64,000 nucleotides of DNA, taken from Verrucomicrobiota bacterium (GTDB lineage Bacteria > Verrucomicrobiota > Lentisphaeria > JABSQK01 > JAJFLO01). The notes below the pieces were generated by a model that searched no databases, was not told the DNA's origin, and saw only the letters and a program-made list of their open reading frames with translations. Of this stretch, positions 28,032 through 36,273 are shown one piece after another (the first letter of the stretch is position 1; each line of letters starts with the position of its first letter). The position numbers and the translations under genes were made by a program. The stretch spans positions 1 through 64,000 of the forward strand of contig JAJFLQ010000085.1 of assembly GCA_021772615.1 (NCBI GenBank), read 5' to 3'.

Positions 28032-28459
28032 TTGTGACATGCGCATTTCAAAAATAGCAAACTGCCGGCCATTCGGCGTATGCCATTCCGTAATATGAGG
28101 TGCACGCCGAACCAATCAGCATACGATAATGCATGTCGACCGGGCCACAAGACATCGCTAAATCGACACGGTTCCCGCGTATCTCGCAGGCTCACTGCGA
28201 AAACCGCAGCAACCCAGGACCATATACCACACATTCGACCAATCGGTAGACCGAGTTGATCCCGACGATTTGTCCGCTACCTGCTGCAACCGGGAATCAC
28301 AACCAGTCCAGGCGAGCTCACTCGGGCCTATTATGTACAGATAATGCGTTATTATTTCGCCTTGCCAGTGCTATATGGTACTAAACGTGCTCGTTTCTAC
28401 CTGCCTGTCATTGGCAGGCCAGTCAATTCATCTTCTGACTCACCCACGGCCCCAGACAC

Positions 28460-29719
28460 ATGACTACTTTCACCCGACGACCGACGTTCACGCAATTGGC
28501 GCACTGGGGATTAATCGCCGTGGTGGTACTGACCGCCTGTGCCGTGTTCACCACGGTCTGGACGACGCGGCAGGGGGTTGGCGCGGCCACATCAACCTTG
28601 GTCCGCGGGCAAGCGGATGTGTTCCACGATGGCATCCGTCACCAGCTGACTGCGCTGGACCATACGCCGACGGATGGCGAATTGTCGCGAATTCTGGGCG
28701 AATACGCGCCCGACGGCTTGCGCTTCATCGCGATCGTCGACGCAGACCATCAGATTGTATCTGCGGCAGGACATTCAGTCCATACGCGGCAGCGTCTGGA
28801 TGCCATGTTGCCCCAGTTGCAGAGCAGTATTCCAATGGATACCGATGGTATCGCGCTTACATTTTTTCGCAAGGCGCCGCGAACGGTTGCGCGCGGGGCC
28901 GAGTCAATGCCAAAGTGGATGTCGTTTGCAGTCGAATTCGAGCCGCGTGTTGCATCGGATCTGCATGCGACCGCCGAACGTGCCCTCACTGCAGGTGCGA
29001 TCGCCTCCGGCGCCTTGTTGGCGGCGGCCATCGTCCTGGTGCGCTGGTCGTTGCAGCGGCAGAAGCGCGAACGTGCGCTGGAGCATGAGCGCCGCCTGGC
29101 GGGGCTCGGCGAGATGTCGGCGGTGTTGGCCCACGAGATCAGAAATCCCCTGACCTCGTTGAAAGGCAACAGCCAACTGCTGGTGCGCGACCTTGATGAT
29201 TCGCACCTGAAAAAGAAGGCGCAGCGGGTCGTGGACGAGGCGGTCCGTCTTGAAACGCTCGCCAATGACCTGCTGGAGTTTGTGCGTTCCGGTGAGATCA
29301 CACGCGCCCTGGTCGATCCCACTGAATTGTTGCGCGAGGTCGTAGATTCGATAGACAGCCGGCGAATAACGGTTAAGGTGGATAATCCGCCGCCCGTTTG
29401 GCCGTTGGACGGCAATCGCATGCGACAGGTTCTCGTAAATGTAATCGAGAACGCGCTCCAGGCCGGCGATGCTGAAATCATCGCGTCCGTCGCGTCGAGA
29501 AATGCGGTACTCATCTACGAGATCAGCGATTCCGGTCCCGGTATTCCCCCGAAAGATGTGGAACGGATCTTTGAACCGTTTTTCACCAGCCGAACCCAGG
29601 GAACCGGGCTCGGACTTGCCGTGGCGCGAAGGCTGGTAGAGTTGCATGCGGGAACGTTGACTGTGTCGTTGCCGTCGGCCGGCGGTGCGGTTTTTAAGGT
29701 ATCGGTTCCGAAGGCGTAA
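28460..29719 (+). CDS. Sensor histidine kinase (NtrB/ZraS-like)
   Basis: 419 residues. TM1 is LIAVVVLTACAVFTTVW, then a periplasmic sensor of about 145 residues, then TM2 (AGAIASGALLAAAIVLVRW). A cytoplasmic linker and HisKA domain follow, with the phosphoacceptor His (about 225) in AVLAHEIRNPLTSLKGN. The HATPase_c domain has an N box (NVIENALQAG), G1 (SDSGPGIPP), F (IFEPFFTS) and G2 (GTGLGLAVARRL). It is followed 22 nt later by its NtrC-type response regulator. Its signal is unknown; the divergent RND pump suggests envelope or efflux-substrate stress. Confidence 0.93.
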   Translation: MTTFTRRPTFTQLAHWGLIAVVVLTACAVFTTVWTTRQGVGAATSTLVRGQADVFHDGIRHQLTALDHTPTDGELSRILGEYAPDGLRFIAIVDADHQIVSAAGHSVHTRQRLDAMLPQLQSSIPMDTDGIALTFFRKAPRTVARGAESMPKWMSFAVEFEPRVASDLHATAERALTAGAIASGALLAAAIVLVRWSLQRQKRERALEHERRLAGLGEMSAVLAHEIRNPLTSLKGNSQLLVRDLDDSHLKKKAQRVVDEAVRLETLANDLLEFVRSGEITRALVDPTELLREVVDSIDSRRITVKVDNPPPVWPLDGNRMRQVLVNVIENALQAGDAEIIASVASRNAVLIYEISDSGPGIPPKDVERIFEPFFTSRTQGTGLGLAVARRLVELHAGTLTVSLPSAGGAVFKVSVPKA

Positions 29720-29741
29720 TCCGCGCGCAAGGACAAATCAA

Positions 29742-31061
29742 ATGGCACGAATCCTGGTTGCAGACGATGAATGCGGCATACGTGAGTTCATTGCGGATGC
29801 AATCGGCGTGAATGGTCATGACGTATCCGTTGCGGCGGACGGCGCCGAAGCGGCTCGGCTGTTGGATCGTTACCAGGTCGATGTATTGATTACCGACCTC
29901 AAGATGCCGGGCATGGACGGCATGGACCTGTTGCGCAAGGTCCGCGCCGAGCAGCCGGAAGTGGAAGTGATCATACTCACGGCACACGGCACTGTCGATA
30001 CCGCCGTGACGGCAATGAAAATCGGCGCATTCGACTACCTGCAGAAACCAATCAGCGGACCGGACGAATTGAGTGTGCTCGTCGACCGCGCGCTCGAACA
30101 CCGCTGCCTGTTGGATATCAAAGCCCGGTCGCTGGTTAAGGACGATCACTTTCCGCCGCTAACGTATGGCGATCCGGCGATGGCATCCGTGATGGATGCG
30201 ATCGCAAAGGTAGCAAGGACAACGGCAACAGTACTATTGCTTGGTGAAAGCGGTACCGGCAAGGAAGTCGCCGCAAAATGGATTCACAGGCATAGCGACC
30301 GGCGTGATCAGCCGTTTATGGCGGTGAATTGTGCGGCGTTGTCGCCTCCGCTTCTCGAAAGTGAGTTATTCGGCCATGAGAAAGGTGCGTTTACCGGTGC
30401 GTCGGAACGCCGACGCGGCCGGATCGAATTGGCCGATAACGGAATTTTCTTTCTCGACGAGGTTGCCGAGTTTCAACCGGAGCTTCAGGCCAAACTGCTG
30501 CGTGTGCTGCAGGAGCGTACATTCGAGCGCGTCGGCGGCTCGCGCACGTACAATGTAAACGTGCAGTGGATCGCCGCAACCAACCGCGACCTGCCCACAC
30601 TCATCAGCGACGGCAGGTTTCGCGAAGACCTGTACCACCGACTGTCGGTTTTCCCCATCCGCCTGCCGCCCTTGCGCGAACGCGCCACCGACATCGTACC
30701 GCTTGCGGGAGCCTTGCTCCACCGAATTTGTCGGGACATCAACTGCGACACGTTGTCCCTCACCGATGCCGCCACCCAAAAATTAGTGCAGTGGCGGTGG
30801 CCGGGCAACATCCGGGAACTCGCAAATGTCCTGGAACGCGCCGCGATTCTGTCGGAAAGAAAGACCATCGATGCCGAGGCCATTCAAATACAGGATGATT
30901 TTACCCCTCGCCGGATCGACGTGGCGCTGGCCGACATTGAACGAAACGCCATTCGCGACGCGCTCGAACGTGTCGACGGCAATCGTCGGCGCGCCGCCGA
31001 GTTGCTGGATATACCGGAGCGGACGCTTTACGATAAGCTGAAAAAGTTTGGCCTTACGTAA
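29742..31061 (+). CDS. Sigma54-dependent response regulator (NtrC family)
   Basis: 439 residues from the ATG at 29742, with AAGGACA upstream. The receiver domain has Asp52 in LITDLKMPG. The AAA+ domain has Walker A LLGESGTGKEVAAKW, the sigma54-contact loop EKGAFTGASERRRG, Walker B FFLDEV and sensor VQWIAATNRDL. A C-terminal Fis-type HTH (NRRRAAELLDIPERTLYDKL) binds enhancers. All activator elements are intact, so it should activate a -24/-12 promoter. The candidate lies upstream of the divergent RND operon. The preceding histidine kinase is the obvious partner. Confidence 0.95.
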   Translation: MARILVADDECGIREFIADAIGVNGHDVSVAADGAEAARLLDRYQVDVLITDLKMPGMDGMDLLRKVRAEQPEVEVIILTAHGTVDTAVTAMKIGAFDYLQKPISGPDELSVLVDRALEHRCLLDIKARSLVKDDHFPPLTYGDPAMASVMDAIAKVARTTATVLLLGESGTGKEVAAKWIHRHSDRRDQPFMAVNCAALSPPLLESELFGHEKGAFTGASERRRGRIELADNGIFFLDEVAEFQPELQAKLLRVLQERTFERVGGSRTYNVNVQWIAATNRDLPTLISDGRFREDLYHRLSVFPIRLPPLRERATDIVPLAGALLHRICRDINCDTLSLTDAATQKLVQWRWPGNIRELANVLERAAILSERKTIDAEAIQIQDDFTPRRIDVALADIERNAIRDALERVDGNRRRAAELLDIPERTLYDKLKKFGLT

Positions 31062-31133
31062 CCCATGACCATCGATTGAAGAATCTACGGCACTGTTGTT
31101 TGGGCAGAAGCAATCTGTCTCTTTCATGGCCAT

Positions 31134-31238
31134 AAAGACCTGGATATGAGCCGTAATAAATGCATTTGCATGGTGCTTGACAAAAAACAAAGAGAGGTCT
31201 TCGTTTGCGAAGTGGTCATTGGCGGGATTCTCTACGGC
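31134..31238 (+). pseudogene. Fused remnant of the VapBC-like module at 43.2-43.9 kb
   Basis: Bases 31134-31187 match the middle of the antitoxin gene at 43233-43475 (GACCTGGATATGAGCCGTAA versus GACCTGAAAATGAGCCGTAA). Bases about 31180-31238 match the start of the toxin gene (GCTTGACAAAAAACAAAGAG versus GCTTGATAAAAGACGGAGAG, then AGGTCTTCNTTTGCGAAGT). The intervening 200-odd bases are missing, so the two halves are joined at a microhomology. It is the relic of a second toxin-antitoxin copy. Confidence 0.75.
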
Positions 31239-31247
31239 AACCATTCG

Positions 31248-31320
31248 CATTTACCAGAATTCGTGGAGGATGGTCGGCCTCGAACCTGGTGATGTTGTAT
31301 TTACGTCATCCTGGTGGTGA
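31248..31320 (+). pseudogene. Intergenic-repeat piece joined to a 14-codon fragment of the JmjC/cupin gene
   Basis: 31248-31278 match the dispersed island repeat (CCAGAATTCGTGGAGG). Bases 31279-31320 then read LEPGDVVFTSSWW and stop, matching LEPGDVVYTPSWWW of the JmjC-like protein at 33850-35067. The segment shows that an additional JmjC-like copy once existed at the left edge of the island. Confidence 0.7.
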
Positions 31321-31348
31321 CAATCGGTTTTTGTCGGAAATCGTGCCA

Positions 31349-32077
31349 ATGAACGAGTTGATAGAATCATCGGATGCACCGGAATCCGACCATCGCATTC
31401 TCTGGATAGGGGGTGCGACGGACGCGGGCAAGACAACAACCGCCAGGTTGTTTGCCAGCAAATACGACGTAAGTATCTGGGAATACGATCGGGAAATGAA
31501 CGTACCGAAGCGGTTGGGGCGGGAGCGGGTTCCCCGATGTTTCGAATGGGCAGGCATGACGAATGACGAGCGATGGCTGCTGCGCTCGCCGTTAGCGACG
31601 ACCCAACACGTCATGGCCGTTTTCGGAGAACATTTTCCGAGCAAGCTGCAGAAAATTCGCGCTGCATCTGAAGACTCGGTAGTGTTAGCCGAGGGTTTTG
31701 CCTTTTTGCCCGATTTCGTCGCCCCGGTCATCTCATCACCACGGCAGGCGATCTGGCTTGTTCCAACACCGACGTTCAAGCGGGAATCATTCGACCGCCG
31801 GAACAAGCACCGGTACTTTGAGCGATTCGATATTAGCGACCCGGTGCGTGCGTCCCACAATCGCTATGAGCATGATCTCTTGTTTGCCGAAGCGATAAAA
31901 AAGCAAATTGCCGGAACCGGTCTCAAGCTACTCGAAATCGACGGCACAAAGACGCCGGAGGACGTATTTCGTATCGTCGAACGTCATTTCGCGCCATTTC
32001 TTCCGCCACCGGCAGGGCGCTTCACCAATACAGTACCCACTCCCCACGAATCCGGACGCCAAACCCCTGGAGTGTGA
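31349..32077 (+). CDS. P-loop kinase-like protein
   Basis: 242 residues from the ATG at 31349; the longer upstream frame reads through repeat and relic sequence. A Walker A/P-loop lies at ILWIGGATDAGKTTTARLFA (Lys about 28). DSVVLAEGFAFLPDFV could be the Walker B strand, and a C-terminal FKRESFDRRNKHRYFERFDI segment is rich in Arg/Lys like a lid. The overall plan resembles small-molecule or nucleoside-type P-loop kinases (for example chloramphenicol-phosphotransferase-like). I cannot name a substrate. It overlaps the convergent oxygenase-like gene by 56 nt. Location inside the RiPP/PKS island suggests a tailoring or resistance role, which is inference. Confidence 0.6.
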   Translation: MNELIESSDAPESDHRILWIGGATDAGKTTTARLFASKYDVSIWEYDREMNVPKRLGRERVPRCFEWAGMTNDERWLLRSPLATTQHVMAVFGEHFPSKLQKIRAASEDSVVLAEGFAFLPDFVAPVISSPRQAIWLVPTPTFKRESFDRRNKHRYFERFDISDPVRASHNRYEHDLLFAEAIKKQIAGTGLKLLEIDGTKTPEDVFRIVERHFAPFLPPPAGRFTNTVPTPHESGRQTPGV

Positions 32078-32948
32078 TGCGCCTGTCGTTTCCACTGCCG
32101 TCCGTGCGCATACCGACGCCGTGGTGCGGCGTCAATCCATCGTGACACAGCATCGCTCCAACCTCGTAGGAAAGGAAGTCGGCATTCCTTGACGAAAGCC
32201 GGGTACCTGGAGGAAAGCCGTCACGAAATTGAGGCCACGTGCGAAGGCCGGCGCCATCGCGCGGCAGAGCGAGCGTCAATGTAAACGACAGCAGATTCTT
32301 GCTGACCGGCTCGAAGCCATCTCCCCATTCAAGCAATCGGAACTGACGATCGTAATGCGGTTGCGCACCGACCACAATGGCAGGTTGCGACGGCGCCAGA
32401 TAAATCATGATTCCTGGAAGGCCGTACCGATCATGTAGTCGAGTCGGCGTTTCCTTGAGTTCCTCAATGCTTTTTCGAACGCTTTCGAGAAGATCACTGA
32501 AATGTTCGTTCAGGATCTTGTTGGACACCTCCGCCTTTTCACAATATGCCTCTTCACCGTCCCGCGCATCTTCCTCAGTCACCACACCGATAGTGTGGTA
32601 CAAACCCGTATCGTTGCGCTGTGACCAATCCTTCCGCAGGGACTCAACACGTTCAGCCATGCCGACAGCCTCCGCCGGCTGCAGGACTGTGACGTTCTGA
32701 AAATAGTTGTGATTTTGCAGTGGCACAGTCATCCTTTCAGGTTGGGCAATGAAAAACGGTGTCCATATTTCGGGACGGACATGCGAATCGGGTCGCGTGA
32801 CGTTCAATACGGGCAATACATGAGGAAACATGCCGGGAAACGGTGGAATGTCGAGCAGGAAATTCTGAGAAACGAAGGGAAAAACGTCGCAAGCGACACC
32901 GACCGCACCCCCCAGAGATCTTGTTAAATTTGACGTCACCTTTCGCAT
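32022..32948 (-). CDS. Fe(II)/2-oxoglutarate oxygenase-like protein
   Basis: About 308 residues from the ATG at 32948. The frame runs 48 codons further, but those residues are encoded by the island repeat. QPHYDRQFRLLEWG gives an H-x-D pair (His about 198), and the C-terminal LTPHHGVGMRTDGSGNDRRITLQGFGV supplies a distal His and Arg, as in double-stranded beta-helix Fe(II)/2OG enzymes. These hydroxylate or otherwise oxidise peptides and small molecules. It is convergent with the kinase-like gene, and its 5' end points towards the first precursor gene. A tailoring role is plausible but unproven. Confidence 0.55.
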   Translation of the reverse strand: MRKVTSNLTRSLGGAVGVACDVFPFVSQNFLLDIPPFPGMFPHVLPVLNVTRPDSHVRPEIWTPFFIAQPERMTVPLQNHNYFQNVTVLQPAEAVGMAERVESLRKDWSQRNDTGLYHTIGVVTEEDARDGEEAYCEKAEVSNKILNEHFSDLLESVRKSIEELKETPTRLHDRYGLPGIMIYLAPSQPAIVVGAQPHYDRQFRLLEWGDGFEPVSKNLLSFTLTLALPRDGAGLRTWPQFRDGFPPGTRLSSRNADFLSYEVGAMLCHDGLTPHHGVGMRTDGSGNDRRITLQGFGVRIRGEWVLYW

Positions 32949-33164
32949 TTGGAAGTTTTTTGAAGGGTGGATGGCCTCAGCCACCGCGTCGGGCGATGTC
33001 GCTTGCCGATTGATCTTGGCCGCCTGCGCGAGCCATGCGTCACCGGTCGTCGGGGCCGCCGACCCTCCAGGGGGCAATCGAATTGGGACCACGGACCAAT
33101 CGCAATTTCATGATACATACGGGTCAAAAATCCGTTGTTGTCGCATTGCCGAAACTTTTCCCCT
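32949..33164. repeat. Island repeat, copy B
   Basis: This copy contains GGGTGGATGGCCTCAGCCAC, a CTTGCCGATTGATC segment, GCCGACCCTCCAGGG and TTTCATGATACATACGGGTC. Related copies occur at 31248-31278, 35712-35796 with 37691-37905, 42915-43090, 43940-44010 and about 51560-51645. The copies separate the functional modules of the natural-product island and appear to have mediated its duplications. Confidence 0.75.
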
Positions 33165-33396
33165 TTGCGTTCGCAGTTTAGCCTGCTTGACTTGCCGTAG
33201 TGTGTATTTTGTTCGATTCTAACTAACCGCGTGCGGCGGTCGCTCTGTGAGCCACTTACTCGTTTATTTCGGACACATCAGCCCGACATTTCCGAGCAGC
33301 GATTACGCTCGGATTTCCGCACGCAATCAACGTTCATTGTCCACCTCGATGTCGCATTTGAAGTCGGCATCAACAACAGAAAGGAGACGATGCCCG
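33165..33396 (+). promoter_or_regulatory. Conserved upstream region of precursor gene 1
   Basis: Sequence from about 33165 (TTGACTTGCCGTAGTG at 33187) through CTAACTAACCGCGTGCGG to the AAGGAGA ribosome site at 33381 is shared with the regions before precursor 3 (37905-38148) and relic precursor 4 (38600-38730). TTGACT is a possible -35 box; a matching -10 box at the right spacing is not clear. Conservation across copies points to promoter/leader function or simply recent duplication. Confidence 0.5.
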
Positions 33397-33720
33397 ATGG
33401 CAACCAACAAACGCGATGAATTAATAACCCAATCGCTTGAAAAAGTAGCGCAGGATGAAACCTTAAAACAGGAACTGCCGGCCAATCCAAAGGCCGTTGT
33501 GAAGAAAGTCCTGGACGTTGACATACCCAACTCCGTGGACCTATCTGTTCTCGAAGAATCCGCCGAAAGGCGCTATATAGTGATCCCATTCGGAGCGAAA
33601 GGTCTTGACGATGAATTAACCGACGAGATGTTGGAAATGGTCGCCGGCGGCACAGCTTGCAAGCCGCGCGCGAAGAACACATCGAAGCAGAACGCTCCTG
33701 CCGAACGAATTCAATTATAA
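33397..33720 (+). CDS. RiPP precursor peptide 1, NHLP-type leader, extended core
   Basis: 107 residues, start behind AAGGAGA. The leader is nitrile-hydratase-like (NHLP, TIGR03793 type): ANPKAVVKKVLDVDIPNSVD, then LSVLEESAERRYIVIPF, then DDELTDEMLEMVAGG with the double-Gly cleavage site. The core is TACKPRAKNT followed by 12 more residues. In the other copies the codon after KNT is a stop (TAG or TAA); here it is TCG, so the tail results from stop loss. The core holds one Cys, Thr residues and Lys, which could give one methyllanthionine and an acylation site. The LanM, GNAT and PKS nearby are the expected partners. Confidence 0.88.
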   Translation: MATNKRDELITQSLEKVAQDETLKQELPANPKAVVKKVLDVDIPNSVDLSVLEESAERRYIVIPFGAKGLDDELTDEMLEMVAGGTACKPRAKNTSKQNAPAERIQL

Positions 33721-33849
33721 GCTCGCCGCCAACGCCATCGGTTTCTGCTGCGGACATTTATCGGCTCCCGGGCGGCGCCACCATCGTACTTTACACTCCA
33801 TTCGTTGCAACGATGCACATTACGACACCTGCATGCTTGAAACCGAACT

Positions 33850-35067
33850 ATGCATCATCACGAATGGGTCTGCTCACGAACGGGAAAAGGTATTGTGCCA
33901 CGACAAAACCTTCGGCTTGAAGCGTTTAGGCATAACGTACTCCAGGCGCACGCCGGACTGGCTCTCGCAGCAAAGCATACGGTGCCGATGTTGCGTGGCC
34001 GGCTTTCCGCACTCCCACCGGACGATCGAGTAGATGGCATTTCCGCGGCGCAGGCCGGACGCATGTATCTGCTGTTGCTTGTTCGCGGTATCATGAACAA
34101 CAATTTCCTGTTCCGCACCAAAGCTGCGCGCGCGATCCGGAAGCTGCACGATTCGGTTGCCCGACGAAATCCCAAGGCGATCGCCAGACCGATACCGGAG
34201 ATCCACTTCGATACATTGTGTGCCGACACGTTCAGGAGCCAGTATTGTGCACCATGTCGGCCGTTTGTTATCAAGGGTTTTCCCCTGGCTGCTGCTCACT
34301 GGAATCTTTCGTGGTTCATCGACAATTACGCGACCACGAATGTGCTGTTCACCGATTCGGAAACCGGCGAAGATTTCAATGGCCCACTGTCACTGTTGCG
34401 CTCGCAACGGTCGCCGTATCTTCATAATTCCCAACGAATAATTCGTGAGAATCCCGAGGTATTGCGGGACCTGAAATTACAAAAAATCAGCAAACTGCTG
34501 GGGCAATACCCATACTCGGTGCAGCTCTTCCTCGGAAATCATGTCGGCAGCGGCTCACCGTACCATTGCGCCGAGGACAACAACTTTTTTCTTCAGATCG
34601 AGGGTCGGAAACGGTGGACGTTTGTGGATCCGAATCACACGCTGTTGCTGTACCCGTATCTGACGATGAAGAAAAGCTATGAACAATGCCTCGTCACCGG
34701 ATTGCACGGTGCGGATGAAGCAGAGAGATTCCCGTTATATACCTATTGCCCCCGTTACGAGGTCACGCTCGAACCGGGTGATGTTGTATACACGCCATCC
34801 TGGTGGTGGCATTCGGTCGAGAATATGACTCGCGAGACCATTGGCGTTGCCACGCGTTGGCATGCAGAGAAAGATCTGCTGACGAACCGGCTGTTTACCA
34901 TCCTGTATTGGCTGTCGCCGTACCAATTCTCGTTGTCGCACAGGGATCAAAAAAAGGGGGTGGATCCAAAATTTCCGGGTGCAACCTTGTACGAAGTGCA
35001 ATCCCACGATTCAACGCACCATGACATACGAACGGGCAAGGCCGATGCAAGCTGGTTGACCGTGTAA
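33850..35067 (+). CDS. JmjC/cupin-8-like protein with an altered metal motif
   Basis: 405 residues; a GTG at 33895 behind GGAAAAGG, conserved in the partial second copy, may be the real start. The beta-barrel signature SPYHCAEDNNFFLQIEGRKRWTFVDP matches cupin_8/JmjC proteins, and EPGDVVYTPSWWWHSVENM is the second-metal-His block (His about 321). The expected H-x-D is H-C-A (His 239), so the usual aspartate ligand is missing; the adjacent Glu/Asp/Asn may replace it or the protein may be non-catalytic. Cupin-like hydroxylases occur in RiPP clusters. It follows precursor 1, and a truncated 5' copy follows relic precursor 4. Confidence 0.75.
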   Translation: MHHHEWVCSRTGKGIVPRQNLRLEAFRHNVLQAHAGLALAAKHTVPMLRGRLSALPPDDRVDGISAAQAGRMYLLLLVRGIMNNNFLFRTKAARAIRKLHDSVARRNPKAIARPIPEIHFDTLCADTFRSQYCAPCRPFVIKGFPLAAAHWNLSWFIDNYATTNVLFTDSETGEDFNGPLSLLRSQRSPYLHNSQRIIRENPEVLRDLKLQKISKLLGQYPYSVQLFLGNHVGSGSPYHCAEDNNFFLQIEGRKRWTFVDPNHTLLLYPYLTMKKSYEQCLVTGLHGADEAERFPLYTYCPRYEVTLEPGDVVYTPSWWWHSVENMTRETIGVATRWHAEKDLLTNRLFTILYWLSPYQFSLSHRDQKKGVDPKFPGATLYEVQSHDSTHHDIRTGKADASWLTV

Positions 35068-35172
35068 TGAGCGTACCACAGCGGCGGCGGCGCGGGTTCC
35101 TGGTACTTCGAATGGACGGTCAATAGTCATGGCAGACGCGGGTTGCGTTGATCCGCCACAATTTTTCACGAA

Positions 35173-35372
35173 TTGGGTGTCAACATTGGCGAACCGGATT
35201 ACAAGACATACCCGCCGCTTTCCGTAGACATTTCTGTCCTCGAAGAATCCGCGAATAAACGCTATATCGTGATCCCATTCGAAGAGCAAGACCTTGACGA
35301 TGAATTAACCAACGAGATGTTGGAAATGGTCGCCGGCGGCGTGGCAAACAATATGCTGTAAAGAACACGTAA
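35173..35372 (+). pseudogene. Relic RiPP precursor 2 (leader truncated, core frameshifted)
   Basis: The frame aligns with the second half of the NHLP leader (VDISVLEESANKRYIVIPFE to LEMVAGG) but lacks the first 40 residues. After GG the core reads VANNML and stops. The DNA after GG to the next AAG-AAC-ACG-TAA is 32 nt, one short of the 33 nt in the other copies. Adding one base in codon 7 gives VANNMLxKNT, so the stop is due to a 1-nt deletion. The dead N-terminus means the peptide is probably not made or not processed. Confidence 0.7.
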
Positions 35373-35385
35373 AACAGGACTTTCC

Positions 35386-35660
35386 TGAAGTGTGCTGGCC
35401 TGAGCCGCGAGGTCTGCCAGCTCGGCATTAGTCATCGAATTCTGCGGTATAATTTTTCCCTGCAAAAGGTTCCAACTCAAGGACCACGGGGAGGCAAGCT
35501 GTCCGGAACCCAGATGCTTCACGGGATCGTAGCGGGCCACGCGTCTTGCAATAAACGATATCAGGCCGCGGCGGTGGATCTGGATTGCGAATAATGGCGG
35601 CGTGAATCCCAAATTCAAGACGTCACAGCCCTCTGGCACGGGACGCACCGAAACATATAT
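35386..35660 (-). pseudogene. Relic of lanM 5' end joined to GNAT 3' end and upstream element
   Basis: On the minus strand, SMTNAELADLAAQASTLQE matches the LanM N-terminus (SMTDAELADLAARASTLQE). It follows GLISFIARRVARYDPVKHLG, which resembles the GNAT protein's C-terminus (ERGLASYITRKVAHHDLVKH). The block, including the GCGAATAATGGCGG element at about 35587, is a duplicate of 42600-42860 and shows the order GNAT-lanM on the ancestral minus strand. The lanM part ends at a microhomology (TTTCCTG) with the precursor relic. Confidence 0.75.
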
Positions 35661-36273
35661 CGGACACAAAGAACTGTGTGATTTCTCAGTCTGATAACTC
35701 CCGCTTGAGCCATGGCATCAAGCGATCCAGCTTGCCGGTTGATCATGACGGCCTCTGCAAGCCAAGCGTCTCAGGTCGTCGAGGCCGCCGACCCTCGTGC
35801 GCCCGCAAGGGCATCTCATCAGAGAGGTGAAAGTCCTCTCTATCTTAACACGCTAATGGATATAGTCACCTGTAACTGCGTCGCTGCGAAGTGGGGTGGA
35901 GAGCAACAGGAGGACGAACAGCCGGTCCGTAGGCTGACGAACTCGATTCGGCCAGGCATTGTGGCGAGATTGCGAGGGACTGTCGAAGCCCATAACCCGG
36001 ACGAACTCCGGTATAGGAGGAAGCGTTTGAAACGCGGGAAGCCTGTCGCGCTGAAATGGCGTGTGAGGACAAAGCGACGGCAGGGCAATGTCGGGTGGTT
36101 GGAGACGGAATGGTTGGAAGTTGAGATGTCTGAAACGGGGAGACCTGTCCGGTGTATGGCCGAGTCGCTCAATGCGACTTGATTGGACAGGAGTCAGAGC
36201 GTCCATATGAGCGATGAGACAGGGTAATGCCTGTGGAGCAAAGGGGCGCAGGAAGGTGAAAGGCGTGAAAGCC

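Noticed and set aside
27915..28115. Small minus-strand gene upstream of the NodT gene
   Set aside because: The residues look moderately natural, but there is no ribosome site or family match, and the sigma54-type promoter lies inside it. I preferred the promoter reading.
35797..35880. Intron start placed elsewhere in the region
   Set aside because: Only GTGCG at 35797, paired with a 3' end at 37690, restores the uninterrupted repeat seen at 43955-43985.
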